DNA of 64,000 nt from Bryopsis sp. KO-2023 (GCA_030272585.1 BSYQ01000002.1:2356001-2420000), one strand, 5' to 3'. Shown: positions 1-10,820, counted from the first letter of the stretch. Numbers and translations: made by a program. Notes: a model not told the origin generated them from the letters alone.

Positions 1-756
1 GATGGCGTCGTCGGAAGCGACCCCCCTGTGGCAGCCTCCCATCAACAATCGCAGCAGCCCCCATTGCACACGAGCGACGAGCCTCCTTCGACACCCTCCT
101 GTGTGCTTAGGGAAGAGAACGGGCGCCTGTATGCACTGCTTGAGGAATCGATCGAGGAGAACAGGAAGCTCAAAAAGAGTGTGGAGGGCATGCATGTGAG
201 CAAATTTGAGACACAGTGGAATTTCTTGGATGGGTTCTTTCTATATCTATGTGATTTCTTCCTCTCTTTTTTTCCCATTATTGTGCTGTTTTTGTCTTTG
301 CAGAAAGAACTGGAGGGCGCTAATAACAGATGGGCTCAAGCAGGGCATGCTGCAATCGCTGCAGCGTTGGAAAACAGGACACTGGCGATGCAGTTAGAGG
401 AGGAGTATAGGAGGAAAAAGGTGGCAGACTCTGGAGAAAAAAGGGGAACTATCATGGCAACCTTGCCTGAACGGGGTGGAAATGAGGATGAAAGGGGGGG
501 CAACTCCGAGGAGCGTCTGGAGAAGCTCGCAGAAATTGAAAAAGTGAAAAGCGAGAAGAGTAGTCGGGCTGCCAGCCTGTTTCCACAAGGATCTGAGGAT
601 GGTGATGAGGATCTGGAGTCGGGCGAGGGGGAAGTGAGGGGGGCGAGGAATGGCAAGTGGAGAAGGAGGGTGACTGTAGTAGGCCTGGCGACAGCTGCTG
701 TAGGACTGTCAGTTTTCACTATAAAAAGGGCGATCACTATTGGCAATAGACGGTAA
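1..756 (+). CDS. Coiled-coil, tail-anchored membrane protein (5' partial)
   Basis: The frame is already open at base 1, so the gene starts outside the window and this is its 3' end, closed by TAA at 754-756. An intron of 108 bp at 196-303 is inferred from donor GTGAGC and acceptor TTTTTGTCTTTGCAG. Its length is a multiple of three, so the frame also reads through it, giving a hydrophobic stretch that is probably not protein. The spliced part has a Pro/Gln-rich start, a charged helical region (LREENGRLYALLEESIEENR) continuing into KELEGANNRWAQAGHAAIAA, a Glu/Gly/Asp-rich linker, and a basic patch followed by one hydrophobic segment (VTVVGLATAAVGLSVFTI) about 12 residues from the end. That layout is typical of tail-anchored proteins exposed to the cytosol. 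I do not recognise the family. The gene model is well supported; the function is not. Confidence 0.6.
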   Translation, partial: DGVVGSDPPVAASHQQSQQPPLHTSDEPPSTPSCVLREENGRLYALLEESIEENRKLKKSVEGMHVSKFETQWNFLDGFFLYLCDFFLSFFPIIVLFLSLQKELEGANNRWAQAGHAAIAAALENRTLAMQLEEEYRRKKVADSGEKRGTIMATLPERGGNEDERGGNSEERLEKLAEIEKVKSEKSSRAASLFPQGSEDGDEDLESGEGEVRGARNGKWRRRVTVVGLATAAVGLSVFTIKRAITIGNRR

Positions 757-2769
757 CTCCTTTACCGGTTGGATTTTTTCTATTTGGGTGTCGTCTGATG
801 GAGGAAAAAAGAAGGGGATGGGGTGCTGGGGGGAGGGGAAGAAACATTTTCGAGTCGTGTTTGGGGCAGGTGGGTGAAAAAAAAATATATATATATAAAA
901 AAACAAACAAAGATTAATCAAGGGGATAGGTGGGGATTCCAGGGTAGGTGGGGAAAAGCAAAAAAAAGGGGACATTAGGGGGGCGCCCTGTCAAAATGAG
1001 ACAAAAATCAGAGAAAAAAAAAAAGGAGAAAAAAAAAGTTCGATGGACACTTCAGGGGTGCAGAAAAATTTTGGGAAGAAAGAAAAGGTTGGGTGAAAAA
1101 GCAAACAAAAAATAGATTTTACACATTGATTAATCAAAGCGTCGGTGGAGATTTGGTGGCGTACAAGCAAACAGAGGTGGTCGATCTACCCACTCAGGAT
1201 TTGGCAGCCAGGAGGATATATGGCAGTGGAGGATATTTGCACAGGCGTGAACAAAGCTTTCATCATTTTTTCATCATGGGGAACCCACAGCAAAAGGAGG
1301 TTGAAAGGGGGGGTGGGGTGGAGAGGAGCAGCAGTCAGTCCATTTTTTTTCTCGGACATTCCTACAGAGGAAGAAAAGCAAAGAGTTCAAAAAAACAAAA
1401 CCCTTGTGAGATCACATTTCTGTTGCATTTTCGTAAGAAAAGTTGGAGGCTCCATTGCGAACGAACTGGCAAGGGATCGAGTGGCAGTCTTTGTGTGGGT
1501 GGAAGAATAGTTGATGAGAAAAAACAAGTCGGGGTCCATTTTTGATGCTGCCGGAATCTTGGTAGGGTACCCAAGAGCACGAAGAATGAGAATCTGGAGC
1601 ATGAGATTAAAGCTGGAACAAATGGTGGTGGAAAAGTGCGGCCACATTTCATACCAAACTGCTGAAGGGAACTATAGCTGCCGAGGTGAGGAAACCGTGA
1701 AAGAAACGATCCCAATGTCACCCTGATGGTTTTATGGAGAGCAACTGATGCCCTTTCTTTCTCTTCATTTTCTTGCAGAAAATGGAAATGATAATCCAGC
1801 AAGAATCTATGGGTGTTTTGTTTCAGTTCTTCTAGACCAACTGTGCGTCTCGAATTTGATGGGCTGGTGTGATCTGATTTTTGCATTTTTTCCTCCCTTT
1901 CATTCTCATTTTTCTTTTTTCCTTTACTTTCTTAGAGAAAACAGACAAAATTCCCAAGGAAGAGTAAGCATCAGTAGCTAGGGACCTTTATAGACCTTTT
2001 CATGCGAGGAGCCCTTTCTTCAGCCATCCATCCAGCAGGCTACCCCCCCCCCCCGCCCAATTCAATTCAAACACAGTCGCTCTAGTGGGGAGATTTCCCT
2101 TCAATTCTATGAATGCTCTTCGGCATTTTTGGTGTTGTGGGTATTGTTTCTTACCAGAATTGTTTTTGAATGACTCCAGAATCTATGCGAAATGCAACTC
2201 TTATGCAAAGAGATCAAGCCTTCTGATTATTCAATCATTGATCATTGGAAAATTCAAAAGACGTGTTGATGTAATTTCATATTGGATTACAGTGGGATCC
2301 TCTCGGAACTCCCGTCTGTTGTTTTGATCGTCAGGTGATCAGGTTGATTTTTGACCTTTATCCTCGATTCATTATTACGAGCAAAAAAGTTTATTTAACC
2401 AGATTTTAAAAAAGGGGGGTCTTGCTAGAAGGGTAAACAAAGAATTCACCTGAAATCCATTTTTGCAATGGATGGTTACAAGTAATTTGATTCTTGTTTC
2501 TGGAGGCAGCAATTGAGTGCTTATTTTCTCTGATTTTCCCCGAAAACAAAACCAATTTCCCTCCTTGATCTGAAGCTCCTCCCCCCCCCCCCAAAAAAAA
2601 AAACCAAAAAATAGTATGAAAATAGGGGACAAAAAATTGATGGAAAATCGAAGCAATCCACCCTTGAAAGCAATTAATCTGTGCATGTTAACTTCATCGA
2701 ATGATCGATAAAAAAGAAAAACAACAAACAAGCAATTCTGAAACTAGAACAGCGCCTTTTTGACGCCAC
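757..2769. other. Intergenic / 3' UTR, low complexity
   Basis: No supported gene. It contains the 3' flank of the preceding gene, A-rich and G-rich runs (870-1040), a C run at about 2044, another at about 2580, and several T-rich stretches ending in CAG or TAG (near 1775 and 1935) that could be acceptors of untranslated exons. Reading frames here are short and have no family resemblance. Confidence 0.5.
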
Positions 2770-2925
2770 TCAATTCGACTCAATTCGATTTTGGGAAAGC
2801 TTGCCCCCATCATCATCAGAGATGAGCGGCGCGATTTCCTGCGCCTCATACTTCGCAATCCATATCCCCACGATGTAAGCATCGATAAACAGCTGCGAGA
2901 TATGTGCAATCACGCAAGGAATCGT

Positions 2926-3027
2926 GATCAACCCCAAATCCCCCACCTCGCTCTCCTTCAAAAACGAAATAACAGTGATCAACCCCAAATCCCCCACCTC
3001 GCTCTCCTTCAAAAACGAAATAACAGT
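2926..3027 (-). repeat. 51-bp perfect tandem duplication inside symporter exon
   Basis: Two identical head-to-tail 51-bp copies, 2926-2976 and 2977-3027. In the gene's frame each codes for the same 17 residues (TVISFLKESEVGDLGLI). Homologous carriers have this stretch once, joining a membrane segment to the IPC(V)xxH segment. Perfect identity means a recent duplication or an assembly artefact. Confidence 0.9.
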
Positions 3028-3488
3028 CACCGTAACCGGCAGCGTTTTCTGACTGGCCATGATGAGTACCGCTTTCCGCTCCCTGTCGCTCAACCGCAAG
3101 ATGCCCACCCCTACAAAATTGAATGCCAAAAACACCAGGTGCATCGCGATCGCACCCGCGAGCGCTTCGAGAATGTTCACGACGCTCTGTTTCATTATCC
3201 CCTCCTGTGAACGGCTGAGCGTTTGCCACACGATGCAAACGAGCGACACGCTGCTCGTCAGACTGAGAAGCGTCTTGTACCTCGTGACGAACCGCTGCAC
3301 AGTCACGTGGGTTTCCCGCACCCCCTTCCCGATCAACAGAGGGACGAGTATAGTGCATGCCAATTTCACCACCAAGCGGGTGGCGTCGATGTCGATGCTG
3401 CTGCCGCCGCCGCCAACCACGACAGAGATCGCGAAAGGGGTGGTGAGGATGCCCAGCATGTTGGTACAAACCGTCAGCATCAAGGCGA

Positions 3489-3525
3489 CACTAGTGAAAA
3501 AACGCCGCTTTTACAAGCTTGTAAA
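3489..3525 (+). repeat. CACTA element left terminal inverted repeat
   Basis: It begins CACTAGTGAAAAAACGCCG and runs into a TTTTACAAGCTTGTAAA palindrome. It pairs with 6169-6205 in inverted orientation. Confidence 0.92.
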
Positions 3526-6168
3526 CACCTTGTAAAGTGCTTGTAAAGTGGATTACAAGCTTGTAAAGACTTGACACTGTCCCCATCGTTTACAAGCTTG
3601 TAAAGTGGAGATTACAAGCTGTTACAAGCTGTTACAAGCAAAAAGCTTGTAAAGTGGAACAGCTCCATGCTTGTAAAGTGGGAATTTACAAGCTCTTACA
3701 AGCTGTTACAAGCTGTTACAAGCTTTCCCGATCCACGCGGTTACAAGCTCTTACAAGCACTTTACAAGCTCTGTCATTGATGTGTCATCACACAAGCCCA
3801 AGCACACGCTCGGCTGTGATTCTTGTCGTGGTACGATTGATTGTAAATTTTAATTGATGAATGTCTATAGATGATTCCATTCTCCACCACATGGGTGATT
3901 ATCACTATTATAAAATAATGGACAGAATATCATCATGATTTCAATTTTTCTCATTACAATGATAAATTACAACAAAGACAAAACCGCAAATCCCTTTCAA
4001 TAGCTCGATGTGCCCAAGAATCGAACTTGGGATCCACCTTCTGCACATTCTTGCTTTCTGGAAGTTTATTCTCACAACCAGCGAAAGAAAGCGAAAATAC
4101 TGCGAAAACTTCCAAACCCCTCCTCTACTTTTTAAAATGTTCCACTCAAAATTCAACTGAGTGGAAGTTTCCTCTGTTGCGCACAACTGATGAATGTGTT
4201 TTGCAGGCCAAATCCAACAGAATGTCCAGTGGGTCTTCACTCAGCACTTCCTCTTGCTCTTTCCCTGGTGAGGCAATCAGACAATCAATTTCCACTATTG
4301 TGGAGAATACTTACTCCGCAATACTTATATCATTTTCTAGTGAACAAGTGACAAAACAGCTCTTGGGGGATCAATGCCTGGACTGTTGATTCGGCGAGTC
4401 AGACTGGGGAGGAAAAACTGCATTAAATTTTAACACCCCCCTCGGAGGGGCAGACTGATGGGGCTTCGACTGACTTCTTTGGTGACTGTCAAGATAACAA
4501 ATTGAGCCCACTTAAAAGAGGGTGATACATCTAAATGCCCACATAACAAGGTTCACTACTGACGGCAAAATTGTGTGAAACAGTTTAATATAGTCCTCCA
4601 TAAGCTAGCAAAAGTGTGGTTTCCACTGTTTTGTCACAAGAGGACCCCAGGCTCAAGTTCCAAGCTTCCAGATGGGGAGAACAGAATCCTCCAGTTGAAT
4701 GCATACCATCCCATCCCTTTCAGAGCTCGGGTGTACCCACCATACTATCCCATTTCGTCCCAAAACCCACAATCAACGATTGTGGAAACTCATAGTCAAT
4801 GCATTGCTTCGAATTTCAAGAAATGTAACTGAGGTAATTTACCAGAGCAGAGCAAGCCACAAACAAAGATGGTACTTAGGCTCCCTGACATCCAGATCCT
4901 TCAGTCCAGCAATTCCATCAGCATGATCCATGCCCTCTCCTCTTGATCCACCTGGCAAGCACAACAGGACAGCCTACAGAAAGCAGGCAGGGTCAGACAC
5001 TCCTTCTACAACCATCGTTTCCTCTACATCAAAACCCAAAAATTTGTGGACCAACCTGGTGCACAGTGGAAGAACAATTGATTTCATCTCACTTGATTTC
5101 CTCGCCCTGTTCTTGCAGGCGTTTATAAACGGATTTGGGGTCATGTAACTCAATCGACAAATTAGGCACCAGGGTTCTGTCTTCCGTTGTTCGTTCCCTT
5201 CCTTTGGTGCCAACAGCAGTTGGTCTAACAGAAGTAGTACCAAAGAAAATCCTGATAGTACATATATAATCTTGATTAAAAAAAGAAACGATTGCCAATT
5301 TTGCTGTTGTTTTCCGTATTGCTCTTGTTCAAACACATGGAATAAAATCTCTATTCCCCAGCGAGAGATGAACTGAAAATCAAACTTACATCTTCCTGGG
5401 AAGCGAGCTCGACACACAGCCGATGAATCACCTCTGGAAATAACACTGCCCAATGGTAGTCAAGTGACCAAGAGGGTGGTCTGTTGCACAGCAAGGAAAA
5501 AACAGAAAAAAAACATGAGTCCCAACACCAATGATCAGCAAGCTCACAATACCAAGGCAAACAATTTCCTTGCTACAATCAGAGCATTTTCATAGGGTAG
5601 CAATTTCTACACTATGGAAGTCTCAGGTCACCTCGAGGACGAGCTCGTTATCATCCAGTTCATGCGTTTTGGGCAAGTCAGTGTGTCGGAAACATCAAAA
5701 ACAGGGATGAGCAATCCAGAAACGAGCGCCCCTGCTGGGGTACTGACCTTCCCACTCTCTGTACCTCGTTCCCTGCGCGCCGGCGCACTCGTCTCCGACT
5801 TTTCTTTCAGCCAAAAGAAGCTCTTTAAATACCTGCTTTGCTCGGAATACGCGACCGGTCCACCCGAATCTCACACTTGACCTCGTGCAGTCGCGGATGG
5901 GAGCAGGCCGTTGAACAATGGTTGGTCGCACAGGATGGGAGGCAAGGAAATTCGAAAGATGGAGATCCGCAGGTGTACGACCTTCTAGAATGGGATTTCA
6001 GGGTTGTAAACTGCGATTACAGGCTTGTAAACTGAGATTACAAGCTTGTAATCGCACTTTACAAGGTGGAAACCAAAGAAAGCTCTCCGCGACGCGAAAT
6101 TTCGGCTAAGTGCTGCCCGCCGGAATGTTACAAGCTTGTAAAGTGGATTACAAGCTTGTAAAGTCGCG

Positions 6169-6205
6169 TTTACAAGCTTGTAAAAACGGCATATTTTCAC
6201 TAGTG
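6169..6205 (-). repeat. CACTA element right terminal inverted repeat
   Basis: Inverted partner of 3489-3525. It differs at a few positions in the AAAAAACGCCGC segment (AAAATATGCCGT in this copy). Confidence 0.92.
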
Positions 6206-8530
6206 CGAGCGCTCCGTTGCCGTAAGCTTGCACCACCAGGGTTACCCCCGATGTGAGCGTGGTGGGGACGGCGGCGAAAATTGCTAGCCCAGTCGCGAAT
6301 TCGGGGGTGCTGAAGGGGATTTTGACCAAGGCGAAGCCTAAGCACGGGGTTATGATGAGGATGGCGATGGCGCCGTACAAGAACCCGACGTAAGCTTTGA
6401 GGGCTGCCATGATGTCGGTGGTTTTGAGCGTCAGCCCAGAGATGATGAAGATCGTGCACACGTTTATGGTTTGAATGAGGCGATAGTCGCCCACCTGGAA
6501 AAGAAGGGGTGGAAAAACGCAGTTAGCGTTCTATTTTCCCTGATGAGGCAGCCCCAGGATGAATTGGGTATGCTATTTAATAGGCCATGGACGAGATCAG
6601 TAGTGGTGTGTGATTTTGAAACAGTCTCATCTCGACTGATTCATCTACTGACGAGTTAAAAATGTTGGCTTGAACTCAGATGCTTTTGAATTCAAATCTA
6701 GGCTAATTTTCTATTTTATTCATTTTTATTTTTTTTTTGGGGGGGGAAGAAGGAAGGAGGGCAGAGTTCGTTTTTGATGCCATCAACCAGCTTTTGTTTT
6801 TTTATTTAAAAAAAAAAATCCAGAAAGAATATCTTTTTCTTGGGGGATGGTGAGTCAGGCATGCAGACAAAATCATGACCAAGTCCAAAACTTAAATAAG
6901 ATAAAAAAGACTGCTGAGGAGTAGTTTCCTCTGTGCAGCCCTTCTTAAAACAAAGAAGCCCTGAATATTAGGTTTCATCCAATCAACCGAGAAACGTTTC
7001 TACCTCAATATTAAGGGTGCCTATAAATTCCACAACTCAAGCAAAAGAAAAGAAAAGTACATATATATTTCTACTTCTTTTTCTATAATTTTCTTCAAGC
7101 ACAACTTGAATTACTCTTGTCGTGGAAAAATGATGGGCAGATGTGTGTGTTCAGGATATGCATCCTTATGCCCCCCCCCAAAAAAAACAAAAGTTGAAAA
7201 AACTCCAGCATATCACCTGTCATTCAGAAATTGCTTCTCCTGGATATGGCCACAGCATCGCCCAAACCAAAGCTACAAAAAATCCTGAATGGTAAAGAAC
7301 ACACACCAAAAAAATAAAGCCAGGTCAGAGAACTATCCAACTTTTCAATTATTATTATATTTTTTTTGTGCTCAGTTGAGCTCGAGAATAAGAAATATAT
7401 ATGCAAAAGGAATGCTAGTTTTCAATTGATTTGATGAGAAGAATTTTTTTTTAAGAATGCTCCTTGGTGTGTTATCAACTCTCCGGAAGTTGATAAGATG
7501 GAACATATTTTATTTTATTTTTTCGCTTTTTCATTTTGATTGTTCATTTTTAGTTTTCTTTTCTTTCCTCATTTATTCTTATTTGGGTCTAGTTTTTTTA
7601 CTTATGTATTTAGTTATCTGTCTTTCAATTTTTATTTTTTTTACACCGGTCCCCACTCATACTTAAGATAACAATCACTACCATCATTGAGTGTAAGACA
7701 CCCCCGGCACTAATAGAAGCATCAGTTCAAACCATCCTTCAAGAACGTGTGTTGATAACAGGTACAGTAGAAGAAACAAGAGCAAAAAAAAAACAGGAAA
7801 CAAAATGGTGACTAAAATTCACCATTAAAGTCAAGGGGAAATCGGGATTTTTTTCTCTCAAAGGCCTGGGCTGCATTTCACTCGGTTTCCAATGCGAAAC
7901 TGTTTTGAAACTGTTTTCGGGAAAAAAAAAAGAGTGAACACCAGCAAATTCCTAGAACATATGCCGAGCCAAGCCTATAGCACTTCGGAAAACAGCATCC
8001 GTTTCCTGAAATCTCACCCAAAGGCAAGAAATGCTGCAGCACCGTCTTTTTTGCCCAAGCCCTGAGCAAAAACGAAATCCAAAAACCAAATAAAAATTTC
8101 CCCTGAGATTTTCCCATCAATTTGTTCACTACAATTCATTGCTGGTATTAGTGACCATTAAACGAATTTTTTATTTAATTTTTATTTAATTTCTCGAAGA
8201 TTGTTTCTTTGGGAAGCTGGAAACATCAACACAAACTAAACACTGCTAGCATTTTTTCAAGGACTTCATCACTGGTCGAGTCTTTCCATGGTGTGAGGAA
8301 ATGTTTTTGTTGTTGTTTTTGAACCATCCAAAATCCGAAGGAGGAGCACTCGACTCTTCGTGACACCACTCGGCATCGCTCGCTTGAACCAAAGCACCTC
8401 TGTTTGGCACCTCCCCGAAAACTCACCCCCATTTCCGCAGTTTGGAGTCTTGAGAAGCAGCATCCCCACTTTGACCCAGCAACGGGACCTGCATCGCTTC
8501 CTCGACATTGTCCGCCTCCGTTCCACTCAT

Positions 8531-9444
8531 CGCTCTTTCCCCGCGAACGACAGAAAACCCCTCAGGTCCTTCTCTCGTCAACGCTGTGGCGGGGAGGTCC
8601 TTCCTTTCGAAAGAAGTCTGGTGGCGTCTATGATATCGCGGAAAGTGGATATTAGTCATCACTTATTACACTGCGAAATCACCCTCCTCCAACATGGCAA
8701 CACCCAAAATCGTGCGAAAATCTTGTAAAAATCGCCCCTCGGGTCATGATGCGATTGAAAATGATACTTTCAACGATTACGCGACATCTCACGCTGTTTG
8801 TGCGGCGCTTGGATACATATTCTTGCGGCTCAGTGTTGAACGCGCGCGTGTTTGTTTTAAAAGAACGCCAGATCGGCATCAAAACACTTGACAAGAACAC
8901 AAGACGTCTTTGTTGACGCCGACATCAATGCCAACCCAACCCAACGACAACCCAACACCAGCTTAAACCCGCTTGGGCTGGGTTAAACGCAACAGCGACT
9001 CCTGTTTTCGGCTCGAGGACCAGAAGCGAAATCGTCCTCACGGTGGTCGTTTTGTTCCCGTCATCGCTTGTTTGGAAGTTCCCTTCCTCTTCTTACCCAG
9101 CTATGACTTTGTAGCTCGTTTTTTAACAAGGTATCAGGGACAAAACTTACAATAGCTAAACATCTGAATAGTTATAGGGATAATGTCTTTGTAACGCAGT
9201 TTTGAGCAACGTTTTCTGTGATAATTTTTGATCTTTGTTTTAACCAGTTAAGCGCAATTTTCGCACCAACAGGAGAGAAAGAAGAGGAAATTCTTTGAGG
9301 GAAGGGGCATGCCCGAGTGGGCGGTTTTGAATGAAAAGGAGCTCTTTTCTCTGGTGTCGTAATCGGCGGCGCGGGAAGTTGTAATGCAAGTTAATTCATT
9401 TTCTTGATACGGTATCAACCTAAATTTTGCGAAACGCTCGTATA
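8531..9444. other. 5' flank of the symporter gene and upstream intergenic DNA
   Basis: No supported gene. It would contain the promoter of the minus-strand symporter gene. A short CCCAACC/AACCCAAC-rich patch lies at 8932-8965. Nothing else is recognised. Confidence 0.45.
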
Positions 9445-9534
9445 GCCTCGGTGGCGCAGTTGGTTAGCGCGTCGGTCTCATAACATATAATCTGAGCAAT
9501 CCGGAGGTCACCAGTTCGATCCTGGTCCGGGGCA
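9445..9534 (+). tRNA. tRNA-Met (CAT), elongator type, with 16-nt intron
   Basis: It folds as a cloverleaf: acceptor GCCTCGG pairs with CCGGGGC (one T-G pair), a D arm with GGCGCAGTTGGTTAGCGC, T arm ACCAG-TTCGATC-CTGGT, and discriminator A at 9534. Anticodon stem 9472-9476 pairs with TCCGG at 9500-9504. The anticodon CAT is 9479-9481. A 16-nt intron (9483-9498) lies after position 37, the canonical site. In plants elongator tRNA-Met and tRNA-Tyr are the classes that carry such introns, so this also supports a plant-lineage genome. Confidence 0.93.
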
Positions 9535-10260
9535 GTTTGATGATGGCAAAATTTGTTCCCACAATTCCCTCTGGGAACAGTTCCCCATCCCATTCTGTGC
9601 CACTCGCATCAACCATGCTGATCAGTCTGTGCCCCTCTGGAAGTGCCATCTCGCATTAACCCATAATTCTCGAACATCTTTTTGCAAAGAAAAACAGGGG
9701 GGGAAAGTTTGCGACGGCCCTGATACAGTGTTTCTGTAGATTCTATGTCTGTTTTTTGCGGGGGTGCACAAGTGGCGGCGGTACAGGATGATGGGGGCCA
9801 GTTTTCTTAGCAATATATATAACCAACCGCCCAAAGAATAATTTTTCCTGTTGCCCCTCCCAACAAAATATAACACAACCGCAACGAGTTCTAAAATTAC
9901 CTGCATGGCATCGTTTCTGCACCACTGAGAGATAAAACCTCTTTCGGCAAAGGTTTAAACCGTTCATGCATTCAAGTAGATTGCATAGAAGAACCAACAA
10001 AAGCTGTTTGGGTATGGTTAGAAAGAACTCGCATCAACCTCCAATCGATGCTGTGAACTCCGAGATTGATCACTGGCCTTTTTTTTTCATCGAAAGAACA
10101 ATCCACCAGACCGAAGCAGAGCCTTCATCATCGGCACACAATCAGGGAAACCGTTCTCATCATCTTTACTGTGACTTTGAGAAGCTAAGTATTCCCCCCC
10201 CCTGGATTCAGCAGCGAAACGGGCCAGATTAGAAGACAATTGAGTACAGGGTGGATGTGT
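9535..10260. other. Intergenic between tRNA genes
   Basis: No supported gene. It holds a short C run at about 10194 and otherwise unremarkable sequence. Confidence 0.4.
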
Positions 10261-10333
10261 GTCCACGTGGCCTAATGGAGAAGGCGTTTGCCTCCGGAGC
10301 AGAAGACTGCAGGTTCGAGTCCTGCCGTGGAGG
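10261..10333 (+). tRNA. tRNA-Arg (CCG)
   Basis: Cloverleaf: D stem GCC/GGC, anticodon stem TTTGC/GCAGA around loop CTCCGGA (anticodon CCG), variable loop AGACT, T arm GCAGG-TTCGAGT-CCTGC, acceptor TCCACG pairing with CGTGGA. The first acceptor pair is G1:G72, a mismatch. The gene may be slightly degenerate or use an unusual end. Confidence 0.85.
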
Positions 10334-10424
10334 CCTTTTATCGTGGGGTTCCAAACCGTGACGTGTTCCACCATCCTAAATTCAGGTGAAGGGACTTTTC
10401 ACACGTTCCTTTTTGGTTGATCAA

Positions 10425-10466
10425 GTATCATGGTACTGAACCTTTGTATCATGGTACTGAACCTTT
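10425..10466 (+). repeat. Two tandem 21-bp units
   Basis: GTATCATGGTACTGAACCTT plus one T is repeated head to tail (10425-10445, 10446-10466). No function is evident. Confidence 0.85.
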
Positions 10467-10583
10467 TGTCTTTGGTGTGTTGCGTTGCAAAATGGGAGAG
10501 TGGAAACACAATTTGGATTGTTCTGGATATGCCTTGTTTCAACTTTTTAAAACCTTTCAAGTAGCAACTATGGATTTCAGCGC

Positions 10584-10602
10584 TTCGGGAGTTGAACCCG
10601 AA
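10584..10602 (-). other. tRNA T-arm-like hairpin beside U2
   Basis: On the minus strand TTCGGG-TTCAACT-CCCGAA forms a 6-bp stem with a T-loop-like loop. It lies about 25 nt beyond the U2 3' end. The rest of a tRNA is not present, so it is either a relic or part of the 3' processing region. Confidence 0.3.
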
Positions 10603-10627
10603 CTAAGCCGCAACGCTGCTTGTGTGT

Positions 10628-10820
10628 CATGGGTGCACGATCACAGCGGCAGTGCGAGACTGCAACCATGCTGTGCAAGGCAAATGCAAGCATCTGTTAC
10701 CCCCGCACCCCATGAAAAATCAATTTAATCGTCAAGGGATCGAATAGATCCCATATCAGCGATTAAACTGATAAGAACAGATACTACACTTGATCTTAGC
10801 CAAAAGGCCGAGAAAGGTAT
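10628..10820 (-). ncRNA. U2: U2 spliceosomal snRNA
   Basis: Read on the minus strand from 10820, the sequence starts ATACCTTTCTCGGCCTTTTG and continues through the branch-point recognition element GTGTAGTATC (about 10780-10790), the conserved stem-loop IIa region, and an Sm-type site (AAATTGATTTTTC). It ends with stem-loops closed by GGGGTGC with GCACCC. The first 75 or so bases match the near-universal U2 5' half. The length of about 193 nt suits plant U2 (about 196 nt). The 3' end is set by the closing stem and may be off by a few bases. I see no canonical plant upstream element (RTCCCACATCG) in the 100 bp upstream, so activity is not certain. Confidence 0.93.

Larger units (their letters stand above)
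3489..6205. mobile_element. Non-autonomous CACTA (En/Spm-type) DNA transposon
   Basis: The element starts CACTAGTGAAAA and ends TTTTCACTAGTG. The terminal inverted repeats extend about 37 bp with a few mismatches into TTTTACAAGCTTGTAAA. It is flanked by the 3-bp target duplication CGA (3486-3488 and 6206-6208), the size expected for CACTA elements. Both subterminal regions (about 3505-3770 and 6000-6190) are packed with TTACAAGC/GCTTGTAA and CTTGTAAAGTG motifs in both orientations, as in the subterminal transposase-binding repeats of this superfamily. The 2,717 bp hold no transposase-like frame, so mobility would need a protein supplied from elsewhere. It interrupts the symporter exon without other loss of sequence. 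Confidence 0.93.
2770..8530 (-). pseudogene. SLC10A7/BASS-type sodium/bile-acid symporter gene, disrupted
   Basis: Four minus-strand exons: 8427-8530 (ATG at 8530, MSGTEADNVEEAMQVPLLGQ), 8018-8061, 7217-7272, and a last exon 6494 to 2770 (stop TGA). All junctions are GT-AG and the phases agree. Family marks are the membrane segments around LPLALVWAMLWPYPG, TIFIISGLTLKT, AVPTTLTSGVTLV, ALALMLTVCTNMLGI, ASQKTLPVTVTVISFL and IPCVIAHISQLFIDAYIVG, matching the SBF-like family of membrane carriers (plant BASS4-like, animal SLC10A7). Without its insertion the gene would have 403 codons. Three lesions are visible. A CACTA transposon (3489-6205) sits inside the last exon between the codons for ALA and LM. 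The penultimate codon of exon 3 is TGA (7220-7222). A 51-bp duplication adds 17 residues in a membrane segment. No long transit peptide is seen before the first membrane segment. A dead or allelic-null copy is likely, unless the element is removed from the RNA and the stop is bypassed. Confidence 0.85.

Noticed and set aside
1093-1545. Open frame of 150 codons after the first gene
   Set aside because: No domain, overlaps equally long frames on both strands, composition of low-complexity DNA.
3941-5560. Short frames inside the CACTA element as transposase
   Set aside because: None exceeds 160 codons or shows a transposase motif.
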